Made by a program: the position numbers and the translations under genes. Positions 8,551 to 15,912 of a stretch of 64,000 nucleotides of DNA are shown one piece after another. Position 1 is the first letter of the stretch, and every line of letters begins with the position of its first letter. Below the pieces are notes generated by a model that was not told the DNA's origin, did no database searches, and worked only from the letters and a program-made list of their open reading frames with translations. Source of the DNA: Hydrogenophaga taeniospiralis (GTDB lineage Bacteria; Pseudomonadota; Gammaproteobacteria; Burkholderiales; Burkholderiaceae_C); assembly GCF_020510445.1 (NCBI RefSeq), contig NZ_JAHBAG010000001.1:1650501-1714500 (forward strand), in the 5' to 3' direction.

Positions 8551-9033
8551 ATGCGCACCCCACCCCCGACACCTACCGAATTCGAGCCCGAATTCGTGGC
8601 CGGCCTGCGAGCCATCTTTGAAGAAAAAATCGTCTTCAACCAGGTGCTCGGCCTGAAGATCACCAGCCTCAAACCCGAACGCGTCGCCGCGCGCATCGAC
8701 ATGCGGCATGAGCTCGTGGGCCACTACAGCTACAACCGCATCCACGGCGGCGTGATCAGCGCCGGGCTCGACGCCATGGGCGGCCTGGCCTGTATGGCCG
8801 CCATCGGCGCGCGCCACATGGACGAAGCGCCCGAGCAGCGCCTGCACCGCTTCGCCAAACTCGGCACCATCGACCTGCGCATCGACTACCTGCGCCCCGG
8901 CATCGGCGAGTTCTTTGAACTGCGCGCCGAAGTCATGCGCCTGGGCTCGCGCGTGGCGAGCACGCGCATGGAGTTTCTGGGGGCCGACGGGAAGCTGCTG
9001 TCTTGTGGCTCGGGCGCGTACATCGTGTCGTGA
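8551..9033 (+). CDS. PaaI-family hot-dog thioesterase
   Basis: 160 residues, single hot-dog domain that probably hydrolyses an acyl-CoA. The motif HGGVISAGLDAMGG (65-78) is the helix and catalytic region of PaaI/YiiD-type thioesterases, and a DLRIDYLRPG strand follows. The ATG giving MRTPPPTPTEF is preferred; a longer in-frame start would run back into repeat sequence. Substrate unknown; neighbouring acyl-CoA genes make a fatty-acid role plausible. Confidence 0.85.
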   Translation: MRTPPPTPTEFEPEFVAGLRAIFEEKIVFNQVLGLKITSLKPERVAARIDMRHELVGHYSYNRIHGGVISAGLDAMGGLACMAAIGARHMDEAPEQRLHRFAKLGTIDLRIDYLRPGIGEFFELRAEVMRLGSRVASTRMEFLGADGKLLSCGSGAYIVS

Positions 9034-9059
9034 GGCCGGACGCGCATTCAACTGCCGCC

Positions 9060-9485
9060 ATGCCGTTCGGGCTGAGCCTGTCGAAGCCGCAGCGAAGCCG
9101 TCGTCTGTTGCACTGGGCCCGCGTGCTCTGGGCCTCGCCCAACACCTTCATCGGCCTCGTGCTCGGCCTGCTGCTGCTCCCGCTGGGCGCGCGCTTTCGG
9201 CGGGTGGACGGTGTGCTCGAAATCGCCGCCCTGCGCAGACAGCCCAGGCACCGCTGGCCCTTCGCCGCCATCACCTTCGGCCACGTGATCCTGGGCACCC
9301 ACGTGCAGGAACTGGAACACCTGCGCGCCCACGAGCGGGTGCACGTGCGGCAGTGCGAGCGCTGGGGGCCGCTGTTCCTGCCGGCGTATTTGCTGGCTGG
9401 GGCTTGGCAGTGGGTGCGCGGGCGGCGCGCCTATTGGGACAACCCGTTTGAGGTGGAGGCTCGGCGGGCTGGGGCGGTTGAGTAG
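9060..9485 (+). CDS. small membrane-associated protein with HERVHVRQ metal-site-like motif
   Basis: 141 residues if started at this ATG. One hydrophobic segment (TFIGLVLGLLLLPLGA) near the N-terminus is followed by a histidine-rich region, ELEHLRAHERVHVRQCERWGP, then FLPAYLLAGAWQW and DNPFEVEA. HERVHVRQ resembles the zinc-binding HExxH plus Gln pattern of small DUF4157-like putative metalloproteases, but the second position is Arg, so it is not a canonical HExxH in that register. The first ~14 residues (MPFGLSLSKPQRS) are encoded by a common intergenic repeat, so the true start may be the GTG at 9123. Function unknown. Confidence 0.6.
   Translation: MPFGLSLSKPQRSRRLLHWARVLWASPNTFIGLVLGLLLLPLGARFRRVDGVLEIAALRRQPRHRWPFAAITFGHVILGTHVQELEHLRAHERVHVRQCERWGPLFLPAYLLAGAWQWVRGRRAYWDNPFEVEARRAGAVE
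9062..9090. repeat. CCGTTCGGGCTGAGCCTGTCGAAGCC repeat (family C)
   Basis: This motif (reverse complement begins GGCTTCGACAGGCTCAG) is a widespread proteobacterial interspersed element, recognised here by its sequence. It lies at the start of the preceding-described small gene and is translated there as FGLSLSKP. A partial relative, CACCTGTCGAAGCC with an inverted GCTTCGACA-like arm, occurs near 51430-51475. Confidence 0.6.
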
Positions 9486-9841
9486 GAGATTTCGACCCTG
9501 AAGGGTCATCCACAGTCCTGATCTCGTCCCCGCGAAGCTGACGATCGGCCCCCGCACGCATGCGCCCGTTGGTGCCCCCTCAGCAGCGGGCACACATTGG
9601 CGGACAGCACTCATGGCGATTCGTTGCTGTCACCGACGCGCCGACGTTTCCCCGGCACGGGCGTGGCTGAATGGCACGCGGGCGGCAGCCTCCGTGTTGC
9701 TAAACTCGGCCTGGAGCGGACGCTGCAATCGGTAAGTCTCACCCTCGCCCGCGTGGCCCTGGCCGGTACTCTGGCCACGCGCCGCCGCCGCACCCCTGGC
9801 GGCTGATCCAGAATCGAGGCCCCCCGGCCTCGCCCTGACGC
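9486..9841. other. non-coding gap, no gene recognised
   Basis: About 356 bases without a convincing reading frame. It contains CGACCCTGAAGGGTC (a short palindrome, 9494-9508) and several GC-rich stems. I see no tRNA, no clear promoter and no protein similarity in any frame. A candidate -10 (CTAAACT) at about 9700 and the lack of other signals leave its role open; it may be decayed sequence at the left edge of the 9.5-12.5 kb scar. Confidence 0.4.
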
Positions 9842-10915
9842 ATGAACAACGACCTCAGTCTCTGGGACAGCGCACTGCTGCTGCCCGCCAGCTTCGATCA
9901 GGCCTGCCTGGGCCTTGAGCGGTTGGAGGCCCAGCGGCCGGGGCCCAACCCCAAGTTCCTCGCCTTGGCGCAGGCGCTGCAGGCCCAGCCTCGCGTGGAG
10001 TCCGGCTGGTCGGCCCCGCTGGCCGAACGGGTGCGGCGTGCGCCGGAAGCGGTCTGGAACCTCAGCCTGCCTGCCGACGATCTGGTCTCCGCACTGCAGG
10101 CCGTCGTCAACCAGGCCACGGCGCTGGGCCTGGTCGTCTTCTCCGAGCCGCTGGCCATGGTGTTCCTGCCGGGCGGTGGCGTGCTGCCGCCCGAGATGCA
10201 GCCGCAATGGGCGGAGCTGACGGCCCAGTTGCAGGACTCGCCGCCGCTCACCAAGACCGAGGTGGCGCAACTCACCGCAACGCTGCTGCGCGAGCGGCTG
10301 GCGCCCCATGGTTTCGTGCCTCGCATGATCGGCACGGGCTGGGATGCCGGGTTCGTGCGGCCCACGCTCGACGGCTATCAGAGCGTGCAGATGCGCGTGA
10401 CGGGCAGTGGCCCCGATTTCAAGTGCATGCTGCGGTGCGGCCATCGCAGCGACGAGGTCGAAACGATCTTCGAGCAGATCTTCGGCAATGAGGTCCGGAT
10501 ACCGGAGACCTTCTGGTTCCATCCGACCGCGTTTGTCGGCGCCAAGTCCGGGTCGGTGCCCATCGAGAACTCTGGCGAAATCCGCGCACTGCTCGACCTC
10601 TTCGACCGCCACGCCCTGCCGGTGCTCGAACTGGCGCGTCAGCCTGGAGGCCTGGACCAGGTCATGAACGAGCCGCAGCGGTTCCCGTTCGACTACCCAG
10701 GCCTGCATCCGCTCGCGTCGCAGAACCTGGCCGATGAATATGTCTCCTATGGCCGCAACCTGAGCCTGAAGCCACTGATCGTCGCCTGGCTGGCCAGGAA
10801 CCCGGCGTTCAAGAACCGTGTCGCTGATCTGCGCAAGTTCGTCGAGCAGCGTGTCGACGTCTCGCAAAAGGATCTCGCCCGCGTGGTCGACCATCTGCGC
10901 GCCATGCCGGCCTGA
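9842..10915 (+). CDS. hypothetical protein, 357 residues
   Basis: I do not recognise a function. No signal peptide or membrane segment; likely cytoplasmic. The N-terminal ~60 residues (SLWDSALLLPASFDQACLGL..., with PNPKFLALAQAL) resemble a short helical leader seen in several uncharacterised Burkholderiales proteins. The middle has a beta-rich region (LGLVVFSEPLAMVFLPGGGV) and the C-terminal half has FWFHPTAFVGAKSG and helices. Codon use matches the chromosome, and the frame is intact over the full length, so it is a real gene. It stands alone between two gene-poor stretches. Confidence 0.75.
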   Translation: MNNDLSLWDSALLLPASFDQACLGLERLEAQRPGPNPKFLALAQALQAQPRVESGWSAPLAERVRRAPEAVWNLSLPADDLVSALQAVVNQATALGLVVFSEPLAMVFLPGGGVLPPEMQPQWAELTAQLQDSPPLTKTEVAQLTATLLRERLAPHGFVPRMIGTGWDAGFVRPTLDGYQSVQMRVTGSGPDFKCMLRCGHRSDEVETIFEQIFGNEVRIPETFWFHPTAFVGAKSGSVPIENSGEIRALLDLFDRHALPVLELARQPGGLDQVMNEPQRFPFDYPGLHPLASQNLADEYVSYGRNLSLKPLIVAWLARNPAFKNRVADLRKFVEQRVDVSQKDLARVVDHLRAMPA

Positions 10916-10949
10916 CGCTTGTGTGCCTGCGGCAGCGTCGACCGGCGCG

Positions 10950-11215
10950 CGGCGCCCGCTCCAACCGCTGAACGGCTTCGCCAGGCCATGGCGGACCGCG
11001 AGGCCGCCTCGGTCGCGCTGGCCAGCGCCGAGCTGCAGGGCGCCTAAGGCCAGATGACGCTCGCGGAGACCAAGCTGGCGCGCGCGCCTGGTCGCGCCGA
11101 TGGACGGCCTGGTCGTCACCGCCGACGGGGTGCAGCAGCTGGGCAGCCCGTGGAACTGGGCAAGGAGATGTTCAAGGTCGCCTCCGAAGGCTACCGCGTC
11201 GTCAGAAGGTTGGAG
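10950..11215 (+). pseudogene. decayed HlyD/efflux-adaptor gene fragment
   Basis: Pieces of a membrane-fusion protein can be read only by changing frame. ADREAASVALASAELQGA is followed by a TAA stop, then MTLAETKLAR, then (one-base shift) RARLVAPMDGLVVTADGVQQ, then (shift back) PVELGKEMFKVASEGYRVV. These match, in order, the coiled-coil hairpin, the lipoyl-like VAPxDGxV motif and the beta-barrel start of HlyD-family adaptors. No start, no C-terminal half and no partner transporter remain. A remnant of a deleted or rearranged secretion/efflux locus. Confidence 0.65.
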
Positions 11216-11657
11216 CGGCCGACGAATCGCGACCCGGCCCAACTACTTTGTCGACCTGCCGACTGCGGGTCACTGCGAAGGTCTTCCACAGGGAGGGGCA
11301 AGTTCACGAGGCTGGTGGTTGATTTCGGTGGGGAGGCTGTTGGCCTGACCGAAAGCTTCCGGCCCCGACTGGCGACTCCTGGCCGACTGCAGGCATCCGC
11401 CCAGCGCTCCCTCACAGCGGTCGCGAGCGCCCGTGTTCGATGAATTTCTAGCCAGTAGTGCCTTGTCTGGCCAGGGGCCGCAGGTCCCGTCCTGGCCATA
11501 ATGACTGCGCCGAAAAGTGGGGGAGGCCATCCACTCCCAGCGTTTTGCCAACCCAATCCGATCACACCACCGCCACCTAGGCGGTTCAGCTCAACATGGT
11601 TCATCTTCCGCGCACTCGCCTTGCCTCGCTTCGGTGGCGTCTTGTCGCGGTGGACAA
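11216..11657. other. gene-poor scar region
   Basis: About 440 bases in which every open frame is short and lacks a ribosome site. The composition is less GC-rich than the neighbouring genes. I see no terminal inverted repeats or transposase fragment that would identify an insertion sequence. Best read as decayed DNA continuing from the HlyD fragment. Confidence 0.4.
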
Positions 11658-11669
11658 ATGCTGATGGTT

Positions 11670-12188
11670 ATGTCTCACAAGATGCGCTTCATCGTGGCTG
11701 TTTTCGTTGCCGTCGGCATCGCCGTGGCCGGCTTCTTCGCTGGCAGGGCCTATGAGGCCCGACAAATACCACCAGACGGCCGGATCGAAGACTACGCGCT
11801 GCAAAACGTCCTCGCCGACCTTGCGTACGCCGGCTACGCAGAGAAGGGCAACTTGACGGCGATACGCAGCTTTTCTGACATGAACCTCAATCTGAATCTC
11901 ACCCTCGTTCGGCAGCATGCCGGAAGCATCCAAGACGCTGGATTTACCGAGGCGAAAATCCGCACGCTGAATGCCGTGGCGCTGCGTTGGCAGGCCGAAG
12001 CGCCATTCACGGGGGCGGACTACCAGCCGACACCCACGAACGCTTTCTGGTTGCCCGAATGGACCCAGAACCATGAGAAGAACCTGCAGATGCTGGCGTG
12101 GGCGCAGAGCCAGTGCGCGTCCAGTCCCTCGCTTCAATGTAAAAAGAGCCTGCGTTCAAACGACGGTGACACCTCGTCCAAGCCATGA
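11670..12188 (+). CDS. hypothetical membrane-anchored protein
   Basis: About 172 residues. An N-terminal hydrophobic anchor (MRFIVAVFVAVGIAVAGFFA) is followed by a soluble domain with DYALQNVLADLAYAGYAEKG, a polar MNLNLNLTLVRQHAG stretch and a C-terminal Trp/Gln-rich part containing two Cys (QSQCASSPSLQCKKS). Probably periplasmic, attached to the inner membrane. ATG starts at 11658, 11664 and 11670 are all in frame; the last is closest to the anchor. Overlaps the next gene by ATGA. No function recognised. Confidence 0.65.
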   Translation: MSHKMRFIVAVFVAVGIAVAGFFAGRAYEARQIPPDGRIEDYALQNVLADLAYAGYAEKGNLTAIRSFSDMNLNLNLTLVRQHAGSIQDAGFTEAKIRTLNAVALRWQAEAPFTGADYQPTPTNAFWLPEWTQNHEKNLQMLAWAQSQCASSPSLQCKKSLRSNDGDTSSKP

Positions 12189-12454
12189 AAACCGCACCAG
12201 CGAAAGCCAAGGCCCTGTTCTCGAATCGCCGGTTCTATCTGGCTTGGGCCTTGGTGTCGGCCGCCGGGCTCACCGTGGCGCGGTACGTCGACCCGTATGT
12301 GTTCGGCTTCTCCGCTTTCGGTGCGGCCTTTCTGTCGGGTTTTCTCATCCTGGGCGCCGTTGTTCTGAGCTGGCGTCTTTGGCCTTGGGCCGTTTTGAGC
12401 GCCATTCCCACGGTGTTGGCGTTCATGCTGCTGTCCACCTACAAGTGGGCGTAG
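12185..12454 (+). CDS. small hypothetical inner-membrane protein
   Basis: 89 residues with three likely membrane segments (YLAWALVSAAGLTVA; FSAFGAAFLSGFLILGAVVL; WAVLSAIPTVLAFMLL) and a basic N-terminus (MKTAPAKAKALFSNRR). Overlaps the stop of the preceding anchored protein by four bases, so the two are probably co-translated and may work together. Not recognised as a known family. Confidence 0.65.
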   Translation: MKTAPAKAKALFSNRRFYLAWALVSAAGLTVARYVDPYVFGFSAFGAAFLSGFLILGAVVLSWRLWPWAVLSAIPTVLAFMLLSTYKWA

Positions 12455-12477
12455 CCTGGCGCGGGCGGCTGGCCGCC

Positions 12478-13350
12478 TCAATCCAGCGCCAAGCTGGCCG
12501 CCAGATGCCCATACACCGCTGCCACGCGCCGCAGGTGCCGTGATTCCGGGTGCGTCAGCAGCCAGAGCTCGGTCTGGGCGTCGTCGAGCGGCTCGGTGAG
12601 TCGCACGAGGTCCGTCCGCGTCTCGGCCAGAAACAGGGGCAGGATGCCCACGCCCAGCCCGAGCGCCACCAGCTCCGCCACGGTCAGGATGCTGTTGACC
12701 CGGTAGGCCGGCACGGCCTTGGGGTAGTGGCGCTTGCGCCAGACCACGGAAGGGTGGTCGGGCAGGGCCTCGTCTGGTGCGATCCAGGCTGCATGGCCGG
12801 CCTCCACGTCGGCGAGCCGCTTGATGCCGCCCCTCTTCGCCGTGTACAGCGCCACCCGGATGGGGCCAATGCGCTTGCCCACCAGATGCTGTGGCGGCCG
12901 CTTCGTCGCCCGCACCGCAATGTCGGCGTCGCGCCGGGTCAGGCTGGCGAGTTCGTTGCCCGTCTGGAGCTCGTAGTCCAGCCGCGGGTGCGCGGTTTTC
13001 AGGGCCTTGAGGGCCGGGGCGACCAGGCCGTGCAGCACGGTGTCGGTGGTGGTGATGCGCACCCGGCCGGACACTTGTTCTGGCCGCTGCTGTGCGGCCG
13101 TGCGGGCCGCTTCGATCGAGGCCTCCATCTGCTCGGCATGTTCCACCAGCGTCTGGGCAAGCTCCGAGGGCAGGTAGCCGGAGCGTGTGCGCTCAAAGAC
13201 GCGTTGCCCCAGGCCGCGTTCGAGCCGCTGCAGCGTGCGGAAGACCGTGGACGAATCCACCCCGAGCCGCTCGCCAGCGTCGGCCAGCGTGCCGGCCCGG
13301 GCCAGCGCGAGCACGGTCTGCAGGTCGGCGGCGCTCAGGTTGTATTGCAT
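12478..13350 (-). CDS. LysR-family transcriptional regulator
   Basis: 290 residues from the chosen ATG. N-terminal winged helix (LQTVLALARAGTLADAGERL, then STVFRTLQRLERGLGQRVFER) and a periplasmic-binding-like effector domain. Divergent from the glutathione S-transferase gene 89 bases away, which it may control. Alternative in-frame starts at 13362 and 13380 exist; the one giving MQYNLSAADL fits the family start best. Confidence 0.88.
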   Translation of the reverse strand: MQYNLSAADLQTVLALARAGTLADAGERLGVDSSTVFRTLQRLERGLGQRVFERTRSGYLPSELAQTLVEHAEQMEASIEAARTAAQQRPEQVSGRVRITTTDTVLHGLVAPALKALKTAHPRLDYELQTGNELASLTRRDADIAVRATKRPPQHLVGKRIGPIRVALYTAKRGGIKRLADVEAGHAAWIAPDEALPDHPSVVWRKRHYPKAVPAYRVNSILTVAELVALGLGVGILPLFLAETRTDLVRLTEPLDDAQTELWLLTHPESRHLRRVAAVYGHLAASLALD

Positions 13351-13439
13351 TTGTGCATGCATGGTTTGTCCGTTTGCCATTGCTGATGCGATGCCGCAAT
13401 CCTACAGTGCAGCCTTCCTGGCTTCACCTCCTTCATCAC

Positions 13440-14162
13440 ATGCACACCACGACCCCCCACGAGCCCGGCGCCCACCGTGTCACCACACAGCCCACCGGCC
13501 TCGTGCTGGTGTCCCACGCGCTCTGCCCGTATGTGCAGCGCGTTGCCATCGTCCTGGCGGAGAAGGGCATTCCCGTCGAGCGCCGCGACATCGATCTCGC
13601 CAACAAGCCGGCCTGGTTTCTGGACATCTCTCCGCTGGGCAAGACGCCGGTGCTGCTGGTGGATGGCGAGCCGGTGTTCGAGTCCGCCGTGATCTGCGAA
13701 TACCTCGACGACACGCTTCCGCCCAGGCTGCACCCCGAAGACCCGTTGCAGCGGGCGCGCGACAGGGCCTGGATGGAGTTCGGCTCCGCCGTGTTGAACA
13801 GCATCGCCGGCTTCTACAACGCCGCCGACGAAGCCGCGCTCCAGGGCCGGGCCCGCGAGATCCGTGGGCGGTTCGAGCAACTGGAGCATGCGCTGGGGGC
13901 CGGGCCGTTCTTCCGCGGCGAGGCGTTCTCTGTGGTGGACGCCGTTTTCGGCCCGGTGTTTCGCTACTTCGATACCTTCGACACCATCGCCGAATTCGGC
14001 TTCATGGAAGGGCTCCCGCGCGTGATGCGCTGGCGCGGCGCGCTGGCGGCCCGGGCGTCCGTCCGCGATGCCGTGCACCCGGACTACCCCGAGCGGCTGA
14101 TGGCGTTTCTCCGGCGGCGCCCGTCGGCGCTGGCCGCGCGGGCGGCGGCCTGCGCCCTCTGA
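13440..14162 (+). CDS. glutathione S-transferase family protein
   Basis: 240 residues. Thioredoxin-fold N-domain with a Cys29-Pro-Tyr site (SHALCPYVQR), as in Cys-type (omega/beta-like) enzymes, cis-Pro in GKTPVLLVDG (68-77) and the glutathione-contacting ESAVICEYLDD (81-91). All-helical C-domain follows. It would conjugate or reduce small electrophiles or mixed disulfides. Divergent LysR gene suggests inducible expression. The last ~20 residues are Arg/Ala-rich. Confidence 0.87.
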   Translation: MHTTTPHEPGAHRVTTQPTGLVLVSHALCPYVQRVAIVLAEKGIPVERRDIDLANKPAWFLDISPLGKTPVLLVDGEPVFESAVICEYLDDTLPPRLHPEDPLQRARDRAWMEFGSAVLNSIAGFYNAADEAALQGRAREIRGRFEQLEHALGAGPFFRGEAFSVVDAVFGPVFRYFDTFDTIAEFGFMEGLPRVMRWRGALAARASVRDAVHPDYPERLMAFLRRRPSALAARAAACAL

Positions 14163-14163
14163 A

Positions 14164-14565
14164 TCAGCGCCGAGGCCGCACCCACCACCAGGCCACCGCC
14201 ACCAGCACCGCAAACGACGTGTAGGCCACCTCGAACACCCACCAAGGCGCATCCCAGTACAGCAGGCGCGAGAGCCAGTGTTCGATGAAGCCTTCCCGGT
14301 AGCCGCCTTGTCCGGCCAGGCGCCGCAGGTCCTGTTCCCACACGGTCAGCGGGCAGAGCTGGCCGAGCCAGGTCTGCGCGGCGATGTACAGGATCAGCCC
14401 CAGGTGCGTGAACCGCAGGCCGCGGTGGTGCACCCAGCGCCAGCCCAGCGCGCCGCCGATGAGCACCAGCGGCAGCAGGCCGACCACAAACACCACCACG
14501 CCCACGTGCAGTGTGAGCAGGGCGTCGGCCAGCAGGGCGGCCCACCTGGGGCTGATGGGGTTCAT
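14164..14565 (-). CDS. DUF2784 family inner-membrane protein
   Basis: 133 residues with four membrane segments. The conserved CPLTVWEQDLR and GFIEHWLSRLLYWD motifs mark DUF2784, a bacterial membrane family of unknown function. Starts MNPISPRWAALLADALL. Its stop lies two bases from the GST stop (convergent genes). It begins just upstream of the Liv-operon terminator on the same strand, so it has its own promoter. Confidence 0.82.
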   Translation of the reverse strand: MNPISPRWAALLADALLTLHVGVVVFVVGLLPLVLIGGALGWRWVHHRGLRFTHLGLILYIAAQTWLGQLCPLTVWEQDLRRLAGQGGYREGFIEHWLSRLLYWDAPWWVFEVAYTSFAVLVAVAWWWVRPRR

Positions 14566-14586
14566 GCGGCCATGGTACGAGGACGC

Positions 14587-14618
14587 AAAAAAACCGCCAG
14601 CACACAAGGCACTGGCGG
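14587..14618 (-). terminator. rho-independent terminator of the Liv/acyl-CoA ligase operon
   Basis: On the minus strand a CCGCCAG/CTGGCGG stem with an 11-base loop is followed by seven T. It stands ~50 bases after the binding-protein stop and ends the six-gene leftward operon. Confidence 0.85.
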
Positions 14619-14668
14619 CTGCTGCGCATGGCCTACCGAGGCAGGCGGCGCGACATCAAAACCGGGCT

Positions 14669-15841
14669 TTATTTGGCGTCGATCTGCATGTATTCCGAGA
14701 CCACTTTCCAGCGGTTCTCCTGCAGTTGCGACAGGCGCGTGGCGTTGCTGCCCAGGCGCTTGGTGGGGCTGAAGGTCATCTCGGCGCTGCCGAAGATGTC
14801 GGGCGGGATCTTCATGGTGTCCATGGCCTTGATGAAGCTCTCGGTGCTGAGGTTGGGGCCGGCCTTGCCAGCGGCTTTCAGGAAGGTGTCGACCAGGCTG
14901 TAGCCATAGACGGAGAACACGGTCGGGTCTTCGTTGAACTTGGTCTTGTACTTGTTGGCCCAGAAGCGGATCGGCTGCGAAGCTTCGTCGGTGTAGGGGT
15001 TCTGCACCGTCATGGTGGCGTACAGGCCGTTCATGGCCGGGCCGCCGAGCTTGTGGATCAGGTCGGTGTAGGCCGCGCTGGAGCCGACGAAGGTGGGGTT
15101 GAAGCCCAGGCGCTTGGCGGTGGCGATGCCGCCGATGGTCTCTCGGATGATGGTGCCCAGCACGACCATGTCGCACTGGCTGGCCTGCAGCTTCTGCATC
15201 TGCGAGGCGAAGTCGGTGGCGCCGCGTTTGTAGCTGGTTTCTTCGGCCAGGGTCATGCCGATGGACTTCAGGCCTTCTTCGGCGCCGCGTTTCACTTCCA
15301 GGCCGAACTCGTCGTCCTGGTACATGGTGCAGACCTTCTTGGCGCCCTTGTCTTTCACCAGCTTGGGCACGGCGATCTTCATCTGGTCGAAGTAGGGGGC
15401 GGCGAAGCTGTACTTGAGCTTGTGGAAGGGCTCGTACATCTCGCGCGCGGCGGTCACGGGGAAGAAGTTGACCACGTTCTTCTGGAACTGCACCGGCATG
15501 GCGGCCATGTTCTGCGCGGTGCCGATGTGGCCCACCATGGCGAAGATCTTGTCCTGGTTCACCAGCTTCTGCGCGGCCAGCACGGCGCGGCGCGGGTCGT
15601 AGGCGGAGTCTTCCACCAGCAGCTTGATCTTGCGGCCGTTGACGCCGCCCTGCTCGTTGACCTCGTCCACGCGCAGCATCATGCCCAGGCGCACCTGCTT
15701 GCCAAAGCCGGCGATGGGGCCGGACAAGTCCTGGATCGAGCCCAGCACGATTTCGTCTTTGCTCACGCCCTGCGACTGGGCCAACGCGGTGCCGCCGGTC
15801 AGCGCCAGCGCGGCGCCGATCAAAGAGAGTCTGGCTTTCAT
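14669..15841 (-). CDS. branched-chain amino-acid-type ABC transporter substrate-binding protein
   Basis: 390 residues. Sec signal peptide (MKARLSLIGAALALTGGTALA) and a periplasmic type I binding fold beginning DEIVLGSIQDLSGP. Delivers ligand to the LivHM permease. AGGAG 7 bases before ATG. Lies last in the operon after an acyl-CoA ligase. In this lineage such Liv-type systems often import carboxylic acids rather than amino acids, and the ligase and nearby acyl-CoA genes favour that here (inference). Confidence 0.9.
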   Translation of the reverse strand: MKARLSLIGAALALTGGTALAQSQGVSKDEIVLGSIQDLSGPIAGFGKQVRLGMMLRVDEVNEQGGVNGRKIKLLVEDSAYDPRRAVLAAQKLVNQDKIFAMVGHIGTAQNMAAMPVQFQKNVVNFFPVTAAREMYEPFHKLKYSFAAPYFDQMKIAVPKLVKDKGAKKVCTMYQDDEFGLEVKRGAEEGLKSIGMTLAEETSYKRGATDFASQMQKLQASQCDMVVLGTIIRETIGGIATAKRLGFNPTFVGSSAAYTDLIHKLGGPAMNGLYATMTVQNPYTDEASQPIRFWANKYKTKFNEDPTVFSVYGYSLVDTFLKAAGKAGPNLSTESFIKAMDTMKIPPDIFGSAEMTFSPTKRLGSNATRLSQLQENRWKVVSEYMQIDAK

Positions 15842-15912
15842 GGGGGTGGTCTCCTGGGGTTGTTTCGGGCGGTTGTTGTGGGGTGACAGGCTGGGTCGGT
15901 CTGCAGGGCGCT

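Noticed and set aside
11054..11604. Short open frames in the scar region
   Set aside because: No ribosome site, no conserved pattern, and one of them reads through the broken HlyD remnant in the wrong frame.
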